Part shown: piece by piece, positions 25,345-31,487 of the stretch
Numbering within the stretch: the first letter of the stretch is position 1
How the letters are laid out: every line of letters starts with the position of its first letter
Assembly: GCA_025454255.1 (NCBI GenBank)
Contig: JALOOU010000081.1
Coordinates: forward strand, 1-32,228
Length of the DNA stretch: 32,228 bases
Direction of reading: 5' to 3'
Origin: Desulfobacterales bacterium
GTDB lineage: Bacteria; Desulfobacterota; Desulfobacteria; Desulfobacterales; SpSt-501
Notes under the pieces: generated by a model
Told to the model about the DNA's origin: nothing
What the model saw: the letters and a program-made list of their open reading frames with translations, nothing else
Database searches by the model: none
Made by a program: the position numbers and the translations under genes

Positions 25345-26322
25345 ATGATTGCCACAAGAGGATTTAAAATGATGGTCGTCGTTTTTGCGGGGATATGGCT
25401 GAGTGGTGTCGGTCTCTCGGCGGCGGACTATCCCGACAAACCGGTCAACCTGATCATCGGTTTTGCCGCCGGCGGCGAGACGGACACCGTCGTGAGGGCC
25501 CTGAACGACAAGCTGACCGCCAACCTGGGCGGGCAGACCGTGGTCCTCAACAAGCCGGGCTCCGGTGGACTCCTGGCCGCCCAGCAGGTCGCCAACGCTG
25601 CACCTGACGGATACAACCTGCTGGTGCTCAGCCTGTCGCACGTCCTGCGTCAAGCGGCCGACGACAAGACCCCATTCAACGTGTTGACCGATTTCGAACC
25701 CGTGAGCCGGATCGTGACCCAGCCGATCGTGCTGGCGGTCAACAAGGAGTCGCCCTTTCAGACGATCGAGCAGATGATCCAATATGCCAAGGACAACCCG
25801 AACAAACTCAATTTTGGGTCTCCCGGAGTCGGGAGTTTGGGGCATTTCTCCGGCGAACTGTTCAAAGGCGCCACCAAGATATCCTTCAAACACGTACCTT
25901 TTTCGGGTTCAGCGCCCAGCGTGACCGCCTTGATGGGCGGGCACATCGACTTTCTGGTGACGGCGCTGCCGGCCATTTCCGGCAAGGTCTCCTCCGGCGA
26001 CCTTCGCATCCTGGCCTCCTACGCCGACAAGCGTCTGCCCGAGATGAAAGAGGTTCCCACCTTCAGCGAGAAAGGCTATCCCAACGTGGTGATGTACGGG
26101 TGGTTCGGATTCGCCGCTCCAGCGAAAACCCCTCCGGCGATCGTGCAGAAGCTGAACCAGGCCGTCGGCCGGACCATCCAGGACCCGGGCATGGAGGAGG
26201 TGTTGAAGAAGCTCGGGTTCAACCCCGCCTATCTCACGTCGGCCGAACTGAAAACCTTCATCGCCGATGAGCTCAAGCGCGCTGCGGAAATCGCCAAGCG
26301 AGAAAACATCGTCATCAATTGA
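25345..26322 (+). CDS. tctC: Tripartite tricarboxylate transporter substrate-binding protein (TctC/Bug family)
   Basis: 325 residues from the ATG at 25345, which has AAAGGAG seven bases upstream; an earlier in-frame start is not supported. A signal peptide covers about residues 1-27 (basic start, hydrophobic MMVVVFAGIWLSGVGLS, then AA before DYPDKPVNLI). DYPDKPVNLIIGFAAGGETDTVVRAL is the Bug-fold opening, diverged from the first TctC (which reads PAGGSTDVV), so the ligand may differ. Periplasmic. It is last of the transport genes, separated from tctA by 127 bases containing the stem-loop. Confidence 0.92.
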   Translation: MIATRGFKMMVVVFAGIWLSGVGLSAADYPDKPVNLIIGFAAGGETDTVVRALNDKLTANLGGQTVVLNKPGSGGLLAAQQVANAAPDGYNLLVLSLSHVLRQAADDKTPFNVLTDFEPVSRIVTQPIVLAVNKESPFQTIEQMIQYAKDNPNKLNFGSPGVGSLGHFSGELFKGATKISFKHVPFSGSAPSVTALMGGHIDFLVTALPAISGKVSSGDLRILASYADKRLPEMKEVPTFSEKGYPNVVMYGWFGFAAPAKTPPAIVQKLNQAVGRTIQDPGMEEVLKKLGFNPAYLTSAELKTFIADELKRAAEIAKRENIVIN

Positions 26323-26470
26323 GCCATCGAGCGAGCGTTCCGATCCGTCGCCTCCGGGGTGTTCGCCGGCGGCCCGTTCAACCGCGCCCCGGGAAGTTTT
26401 CAGCGTCGCACGGCGTTCACGCTGCTGGAGGCGCAAAAACGTCCCGGGACGACCCATCTGACTGTCGGTT

Positions 26471-27274
26471 ATGGCGGTTCGATATTTGAAAAAGCTGGGC
26501 GGCAGTGCAACGGCTTCCGGGGGAGGGCGCCTCCGCAAAACCCTCCCGCGGTATTTTCTGGTTCAGAGCGGGGTGTTGAACCGGATCGAAAAGGGGGAGT
26601 ACGGCCCGGGGGACATGATCCCCACCGAAAAGGAGTTGGCGCGCGCCTTCGGGGTCAGCATCGGGACCGTCAAAACGGCCTTGCTGAACTTAGTCCATTC
26701 CGGATTGCTGTTTCGGGTTCAGGGCAAGGGTACGTTTGTCTCCGGCTCGATGCTCGGCCGCGACCAGCTGAGACTGTACCATTTCGTTTCCGACTTTGAG
26801 AACCAGGATGCCCCTCTCAAAATCCGGTTTCTCGGCATCGCGCGCCAACGCGCGGCACCGCCCGCGTGCCGGTATTTGAACATCGCGCCTGGCGGGGCGG
26901 TGATCCGACTCGACCGGATTTTCACCCTGAAAAACGCACCGGTGGTCTATGCCTCCTCCTTTCTGCCCGGCAGCCGCTTCGAGGGGATCGACCGATTCCC
27001 GCGGGAGACGTTTGAGAACAAACCGCTCTACCAGCTGATCGAAGATGTTTATAAGCTGCCGACCCTGCGCTACCAGGAGATGTTCGCCGCCAGCCTGGCG
27101 CACGGCGGCATCAGCGGCCACCTGAAGGTGCCCGACGGGTTCCCGCTGCTGCAGGTCGACATGCTGGCCCTGTCGTTTAAAAACCGGCCGATCGAATTCC
27201 GCACCAGCTATTGTCGCACAGACGGCGTGAAGCTCTTCCGCATGCCCGTGAAGATGAGGGCTCCCGCCAAATGA
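26471..27274 (+). CDS. GntR-family transcriptional regulator with UTRA domain (HutC subfamily)
   Basis: 267 residues. A winged helix-turn-helix lies at about residues 30-92 (GDMIPTEKELARAFGVSIGTVKTAL then GKGTFV, the GntR wing). A UTRA effector-binding domain follows (about 110-255), with the typical GGAVIRLDRIFTLKNAPVVYASSFLP strand pattern. HutC-type regulators sense small metabolites and usually repress neighbouring catabolic and transport genes. It is co-directional with and closes the carbamoylase-TTT cluster, so it is the likely ligand of the palindrome at 21767-21786. The ATG at 26471 has no good ribosome-binding site; the first 20 residues are low complexity and the true start could be slightly downstream. 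Confidence 0.85.
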   Translation: MAVRYLKKLGGSATASGGGRLRKTLPRYFLVQSGVLNRIEKGEYGPGDMIPTEKELARAFGVSIGTVKTALLNLVHSGLLFRVQGKGTFVSGSMLGRDQLRLYHFVSDFENQDAPLKIRFLGIARQRAAPPACRYLNIAPGGAVIRLDRIFTLKNAPVVYASSFLPGSRFEGIDRFPRETFENKPLYQLIEDVYKLPTLRYQEMFAASLAHGGISGHLKVPDGFPLLQVDMLALSFKNRPIEFRTSYCRTDGVKLFRMPVKMRAPAK

Positions 27275-27280
27275 AAGCGT

Positions 27281-27295
27281 GGCGCCCGCGGCGCC
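27281..27295. other. Short perfect hairpin after the GntR gene
   Basis: GGCGCC-CGC-GGCGCC forms a 6-bp stem seven bases after the GntR stop. No T run follows on either strand. The gap to argB (27275-27425) holds nothing else recognisable beyond GC-rich sequence. Confidence 0.3.
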
Positions 27296-27425
27296 TGAAC
27301 ATGGGGAATTTCCCTTGAACGGGCTTCACGGCCCAATGCCGCGGCGGCGGGCGGGGCGCAGGCCGATTCGAAAGCGCCGCGGCCTTGAAACGAGGGCCGG
27401 CAGGGGGGGTATGCGAAGCGCGTTC

Positions 27426-28343
27426 CTATAATTTTTCGTGATCGTGATAGAGAATCCGGTCCTTCATGATCATCGTCCCGATCCCCTTGTAGGTGAAGAT
27501 CTCGAGCAGAATGCAGTGCGGGATCCGGCCGTCGATGATGTGGGTCCGGCCCACCCCCTTTTGCAGGGCTTCGATGCAGCCCTGCACCTTCGGGATCATC
27601 CCGCCCACGATGACCTTGCGGTCGATCAGCTCGTGCACCTCTTTGATGGTGAGGGCGGAGAGCACCTCGCCCTGGCTGCCCTGGGACTTCACGCCCTCCA
27701 CATCGGTCAGGAAGATCAGCTTTTCGGCCTTCATCGCCGCGGCGATCTCGCCGGCCACGTCGTCGGCGTTGATGTTGTAGCTCTCGCCGTGCGGCCCGAT
27801 GCCGATCGGCGCCACCACGGGGATGTACTCGTCGCGCGCCACCAGCGCGAGCAGCGATGAGTTGACCCGGGCGATTTCGCCCACCTGTCCCAAATCCACC
27901 TCGTTGCCCGCGCTGAAGGCCCGGCGCTTGGTGCACTCGATCAGCCGCCCGTCGATCCCGCACAGCCCGATGGCCTTGCCGCCCTTTTCGTTCAGGAGCG
28001 AGACGATCTCCTTGTTGGTCTTGCCCACCAGCACCATCTGGGCGATTTCCATGGTGGCGGCGTCGGTGACCCGCAGGCCGTTGACGAATTGGCTCTTGAT
28101 CTCGAACTTCTCGAGCGTTTTCGTGATCTCCGGCCCGCCCCCGTGGACCACGATCGGGTTCATGCCGATGAATTTCAAGAGCGTGATGTCCTCCATCACG
28201 CAGTGCTTCAACTCCGCGTTGATCATGGCATTGCCGCCGTACTTGACGACGACCGTCTTGCCGTAGAGCTTCTGGATGTAGGGCAGCGCCTCGATCAGAA
28301 TTTCCGCCTTCTTGATGAGCGTGTCCATTTCGCTGCACTGCAT
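27426..28343 (-). CDS. argB: Acetylglutamate kinase
   Basis: 305 residues from the ATG at 28343, preceded by AAGGAGGTG. An amino acid kinase fold enzyme that phosphorylates N-acetyl-L-glutamate, the second step of arginine synthesis, in the cytoplasm. Visible motifs are VVKYGGNAM (phosphate-binding Lys and Gly-rich loop), VVHGGGPEI, the NAG-site RRAFSAGN and [11 protein letters not shown], and [14 protein letters not shown] with the Lys near the ATP. A predicted N-terminal helix ([22 protein letters not shown]) resembles the segment used for arginine feedback in hexameric enzymes; inhibition by arginine is therefore likely but not shown. The gene stands alone and diverges from the FadR-type regulator. 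Confidence 0.95.
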   Translation of the reverse strand: MQCSEMDTLIKKAEILIEALPYIQKLYGKTVVVKYGGNAMINAELKHCVMEDITLLKFIGMNPIVVHGGGPEITKTLEKFEIKSQFVNGLRVTDAATMEIAQMVLVGKTNKEIVSLLNEKGGKAIGLCGIDGRLIECTKRRAFSAGNEVDLGQVGEIARVNSSLLALVARDEYIPVVAPIGIGPHGESYNINADDVAGEIAAAMKAEKLIFLTDVEGVKSQGSQGEVLSALTIKEVHELIDRKVIVGGMIPKVQGCIEALQKGVGRTHIIDGRIPHCILLEIFTYKGIGTMIMKDRILYHDHEKL

Positions 28344-28415
28344 GACACCACCTCCTTAGGTAAGCACCCCTTTGGCGCGGGGGGCGCCGTTTCCTGCGCC
28401 GGCGCGCGCACTCGT

Positions 28416-28451
28416 CGCGATCGGGGCGGCTCAGCCGCTGCGATCGTCGCG
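28416..28451 (-). promoter_or_regulatory. Long hairpin in the argB leader region
   Basis: CGCGATCG (28416-28423), GCGGC/GCCGC (28426-28430, 28434-28438) and CGATCG-T-CGCG (28441-28451) form a nearly continuous stem, about 70 bases upstream of the argB ATG. A bottom-strand TTGACA (28542-28537) lies upstream with only a weak -10. The 301-base gap 28344-28644 otherwise holds the divergent regulator's promoter and no gene I can support. Confidence 0.35.
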
Positions 28452-28608
28452 GTCGCGCCGCGGCGGAATCCCCACAGAGCGAGCTGAACGTGAAAGGGCC
28501 GGTCGGCCACGAAGTAAACCTTATCTGCTCGCTCGTTGTCAAGGGACCCAAGCGTCCCCCCCGGGATCCCGGCGCCGGACGCGGTCGCATGCGGCCCCCA
28601 CTTTCAAC

Positions 28609-28637
28609 TTGACAGCGAACGGGCGCTCCCGTAGGAT
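28609..28637 (+). promoter_or_regulatory. Promoter of the FadR-type regulator
   Basis: TTGACA (28609-28614, perfect) is followed after 17 bases by TAGGAT (28632-28637, 4 of 6). Transcription would begin at about 28644, at or next to the ATG at 28645, which implies a leaderless or nearly leaderless mRNA. The TAGGA could instead be a ribosome-binding site for 28645 if transcription starts upstream. Confidence 0.4.
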
Positions 28638-28644
28638 GAACTAT

Positions 28645-29373
28645 ATGGTCAGCAGGTCATCAGACAACTATGCTCTCCTCGCCACGCCTCCCCTTCCGGA
28701 GCAGATTGCGGCGATTCTCATGCGCCAGATAGCCGACGGGCGCTACCTGCCGGGAGCAAAGATTCCCCCGGAATCGCAGCTGAGCGGAGTCTTCGGCGTC
28801 AGCCGCTCGGTGGTGCGGGAGGCGATCTCCCGGTTGAAAACCGAGGGGCTCCTGGTCTCCCGCCAAGGCAAAGGGGTGATGGTGCTGGACCCCTCCGCCC
28901 GCGCCACCTTCCGCATGGAGGGGATCGACCGCCGGTCGCGACCGGAGGTCGCCCAGTTTTACGAAATGCGCGCCGTCATCGAGAGCGAAACCGCAGCCCT
29001 GGCGGCCCGCCGGCGAAAGCCGAACGACCTCAAACGGCTGCGCACCGCTCTGGCGCGGATGGCCCGGGCGGTGGAGGAGGGCTCCGACGGCACCCAGCCC
29101 GACCTCGACTTCCACCGCATCATCGCCGAGATGAGCGGCAACAGGTATTTGAGAGACCTCATGGGCTATTTGAACGCCAAGGCCGCAGGCTTCATCCGCG
29201 CGGCGCGCGAGCACTCCAGCCGCAGCGCCACACTTCCAGCGAAGGTCCAGCTGGAGCACGAACGCATCTTCGCGGCGATTGCCGGCGGCAATGCGGACGC
29301 TGCGCGGTCCACCTCTATGCGGCACCTGCACAGCGCCGCGCGGCGCCTGGGCATTCGAACCTTGGGCGCTTGA
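28645..29373 (+). CDS. GntR-family transcriptional regulator, FadR subfamily (FCD domain)
   Basis: 242 residues. The winged helix is at about residues 17-82 (GAKIPPESQLSGVFGVSRSVVREAISRL, then the GLLVSRQGKGVMV wing). The C-terminal all-helical FCD domain (about 95-230) keeps the usual metal/ligand positions: DLDFHRIIAEMSGN, LEHERIFAAI and a SMRHLH segment. FadR-type regulators next to lactate or glycolate dehydrogenases (LldR, GlcC, PdhR) respond to those acids. It sits 26 bases ahead of the GlcD-type oxidase on the same strand, so autoregulation and control of that operon are likely (inference). An in-frame ATG at 28636 overlaps the -10 and is less likely. Confidence 0.85.
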   Translation: MVSRSSDNYALLATPPLPEQIAAILMRQIADGRYLPGAKIPPESQLSGVFGVSRSVVREAISRLKTEGLLVSRQGKGVMVLDPSARATFRMEGIDRRSRPEVAQFYEMRAVIESETAALAARRRKPNDLKRLRTALARMARAVEEGSDGTQPDLDFHRIIAEMSGNRYLRDLMGYLNAKAAGFIRAAREHSSRSATLPAKVQLEHERIFAAIAGGNADAARSTSMRHLHSAARRLGIRTLGA

Positions 29374-29399
29374 CAACGTTGCAACGGATGTGACGCACC

Positions 29400-31031
29400 A
29401 TGCACGAGATCACCAGCCAGAGCGCCGAAACGGCTTCGTTCGAAGCCGTCCGCCGGGTGGAGGGCTTCGAAAACATCGCGGCCGAATTCCCGGCCTACCT
29501 CACCGACGAGTCCAAGTTCTCCTGCAAGCCCTTCGACCATCTCTTCTTTCCGCGAAGCGAAGCCGAGCTGGCCGCGGTGATGAGGGAGATGGGCCGGCGC
29601 GGGACCCGGGTCACCTTCGCGGGCGCCCGCACGGGGCTCGTGGGGGGCTGCGTGCCCGACCAGGGGGCGCTGATCTCCCTTGAGAACTTCGACCGGATCC
29701 TCGCCCTTTACTATGACGCGCCGTCGGCCGAGTGGCGGCTCAAGGCCCAGTGCGCCGTCAACCTGCGGACCATCGCCGCCCAGCTCGCGGTGAAGAGCCT
29801 CCCCGACATCGAACGCTGCGCCGACGGCATGAGCTTGCTCGAGATGGACCGCTTCCGGCAGGACCCCGATCACTATTTCTATCCGCCGGACCCGACCGAG
29901 ATGAGCGCCTCCCTGGGGGGCACGGTGGCCACCAACGCCTCGGGGGCCCGCACCTTCCGCTACGGGCCGACCCGCGACTGGGTGCGCGGGGTCCGCGTCA
30001 TGCTGGCCAATGGAGAGCTTCTGGACATTCCTCGGGGCAAGTATTTCGCATCACCGGCCGGCACCTTCACCGTGACCGACAGCGCCGGGCGCGACTTCAA
30101 GGTTTCCGTCCCCAGCTACGGCTCCCCGCGCACCAAGAACACGGCCGGGTTCTTCGCCACCCCGCACATGGACCTGGTCGATCTTTTCATCGGCTCGGAG
30201 GGGGCCTTCGGCGTCATCACCGCGGTGACCGTGGCCCTGCTCAAGCGGCGGCCGAAGATCTCGGTGGTTCAGTTTCTCACGGATGACGACCAGGCGATCG
30301 CCCTGGTCGAGGCGCTGCGCGCCGACCCCCGCATCCGGCTCGACTTCTTGGAGTTCTACTCCGGGACCGCGGTCGACCTGCTGCGCCGGCGGCAGGAGCG
30401 GGATGCCCGGTCGGTGGGGACCCCCGCCATCCCGCCGGCGGCCGGGGCGGCCCTCTTTTTCGAGCTCGATTTCGACCCCGCGGACCGCAGCGTGCAAATG
30501 GAAGCCCTCGATGCGGCGATCACCCGCTGCGGGGCCTCGCCGGCAGACTCCTGGTCCGCCTACGAGAGCCGGGAACTGGAGCGGCTCAAGAACTTCCGCC
30601 ACATCCTGCCCGAGACCATCAACGCCCTGATCGCCGAGCGCAAAAAGAAACACCCCGGCCTGCACAAACTGGGCACCGACCTGGCCGTGCCCGACGAGCG
30701 CCTGGCCGACATGTGGGCCGTCTACCGGGACGCGCTGGCCGGGGCCGGCCTCGAATGGGCGGCCTTCGGCCACATCGGCAACAACCACCTGCACATCAAC
30801 ATCCTTCCGCGCGACATGGAGGATCTCGCCCGGGCGCTGGGCCTCTATCAGATGTTCGCGGAAAAGGCGGTCGCCTTCGGCGGGACGGTCTCGGCCGAGC
30901 ACGGCGTCGGCAAGCTCAAGGCCAAGTTTCTCAAAACCATGTACAGCGAATCCGAAATCGAGCAGATGCGCGCGGTAAAGCGGGCCCTGGACCCGCAGCT
31001 GCTCTTGAATCCGGGGAATATCTTTGAATGA
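29400..31031 (+). CDS. GlcD-type FAD-binding oxidoreductase (2-hydroxyacid / D-lactate dehydrogenase-like)
   Basis: 543 residues, flavoprotein of the vanillyl-alcohol-oxidase fold. The FAD-binding PCMH domain is intact, with FAGARTGLVGG (73-83) and ASLGGTVATNASGARTFRYGPTRDWV. The C-terminal oxidase domain has HIGNNHLHIN (His458, His463, His465) and SAEHGVGK (Glu500, His501), the metal/substrate site. It ends in the usual LNPGNIF. It is longer than GlcD (about 500), with an insert around residues 130-160. Gene context (FadR-type regulator before, etfB after) resembles the Ldh-EtfAB complexes of anaerobes, in which electrons go to an electron transfer flavoprotein; the substrate is inferred, not proven. 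There is no strong ribosome-binding site for the ATG at 29400. It shares its frame with the following small ORF past the TGA. Confidence 0.88.
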   Translation: MHEITSQSAETASFEAVRRVEGFENIAAEFPAYLTDESKFSCKPFDHLFFPRSEAELAAVMREMGRRGTRVTFAGARTGLVGGCVPDQGALISLENFDRILALYYDAPSAEWRLKAQCAVNLRTIAAQLAVKSLPDIERCADGMSLLEMDRFRQDPDHYFYPPDPTEMSASLGGTVATNASGARTFRYGPTRDWVRGVRVMLANGELLDIPRGKYFASPAGTFTVTDSAGRDFKVSVPSYGSPRTKNTAGFFATPHMDLVDLFIGSEGAFGVITAVTVALLKRRPKISVVQFLTDDDQAIALVEALRADPRIRLDFLEFYSGTAVDLLRRRQERDARSVGTPAIPPAAGAALFFELDFDPADRSVQMEALDAAITRCGASPADSWSAYESRELERLKNFRHILPETINALIAERKKKHPGLHKLGTDLAVPDERLADMWAVYRDALAGAGLEWAAFGHIGNNHLHINILPRDMEDLARALGLYQMFAEKAVAFGGTVSAEHGVGKLKAKFLKTMYSESEIEQMRAVKRALDPQLLLNPGNIFE

Positions 31032-31041
31032 AAGGGCCCAA

Positions 31042-31070
31042 GGATTCAAGGGGTCGAGGGTTCGAGTGAA
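31042..31070 (+). repeat. Left terminal inverted repeat of the IVP cassette
   Basis: Two blocks: GGATTCAAGGGGTC (31042-31055) and GGGTTCGAGTGAA (31058-31070), separated by GA. The reverse complements of both occur in the right arm in mirrored order, with one mismatch in the outer block. It begins 10 bases after the glcD stop codon. Confidence 0.8.
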
Positions 31071-31433
31071 CTGCTCAAACACTACAAAGAGCTGAAAGTA
31101 TGGCAGAGAGCCTATCGCCTTTGCCTTGAAATCTATAAAATTACGAAGGCCTTTCCGAAGGATGAACCATACAATCTGACAGCACAAATAAGACGATCAG
31201 CCGTTTCCATACCTTCAAATATCGCAGAGGGGTATGGCCGGAGAACGACACCAGATTATATTCGATCCCTTTATATCTCTTATGGGTCAATCTGCGAATT
31301 GGAAACGCAAATCATGATAGCCACAGACTTGAAGTATACCAGTGGGGAGATAATGACAGCGATTCACGAAGACATCCATGAAGTCGAAGGGATGCTTAAA
31401 GCGCTTATCAAATCGTTGGAAAACAAACCGTAA
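31071..31433 (+). CDS. Four-helix-bundle protein, 23S rRNA intervening-sequence (IVP/S23) family
   Basis: About 120 residues. The translation carries family hallmarks in order: HYKELKVWQRAYRLCLEIY, KAFPKDEPYNLTAQIRRSAV, SIPSNIAEGYGRR, YIRSLYISYGSICELETQI and a helical C-terminus ending SLENKP. This matches the IVP (TIGR02436-type) family. Members form pentameric four-helix bundles with basic surfaces; relatives include the Avd protein of diversity-generating retroelements. Function here is unknown. No ATG, GTG or TTG lies in frame before the conserved N-terminus. The CTG at 31071 is used as start; an ATT at 31044 or read-through of the glcD TGA in the same frame are alternatives. Codon use is clearly AT-richer than the neighbours. 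Confidence 0.78.
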   Translation: MLKHYKELKVWQRAYRLCLEIYKITKAFPKDEPYNLTAQIRRSAVSIPSNIAEGYGRRTTPDYIRSLYISYGSICELETQIMIATDLKYTSGEIMTAIHEDIHEVEGMLKALIKSLENKP

Positions 31434-31441
31434 CTTTTTCT

Positions 31442-31478
31442 TTCACTCGAACCCTTGAACCCTGGACCCCTTGAACCC
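31442..31478 (+). repeat. Right terminal inverted repeat of the IVP cassette
   Basis: TTCACTCGAACCC (31442-31454) is the exact reverse complement of the left inner block. GACCCCTTGAACCC (31465-31478) complements the left outer block with one mismatch. Between them is an extra TTGAACCCTG, so the arm contains three CGAACCC/TTGAACCC units and is eight bases longer than the left arm. Confidence 0.8.
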
Positions 31479-31487
31479 TCCATAATT

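Larger units (their letters stand above)
31042..31478 (+). mobile_element. Inverted-repeat-bounded four-helix-bundle (IVP) cassette
   Basis: An AT-richer segment lying exactly between the glcD stop (31029-31031) and the etfB start (31488). Left arm 31042-31070 and right arm 31442-31478 are inverted repeats: GGGTTCGAGTGAA pairs perfectly over 13 bases, and an outer block pairs 13 of 14 bases. The only gene inside encodes an IVP/S23-type four-helix bundle. This is the layout of 23S rRNA intervening sequences (complementary ends around an IVP ORF), here placed within an mRNA. No transposase is encoded, and no target-site duplication could be established by eye. Mobility is inferred from foreign composition and insertion between two functionally linked genes. 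Confidence 0.6.
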
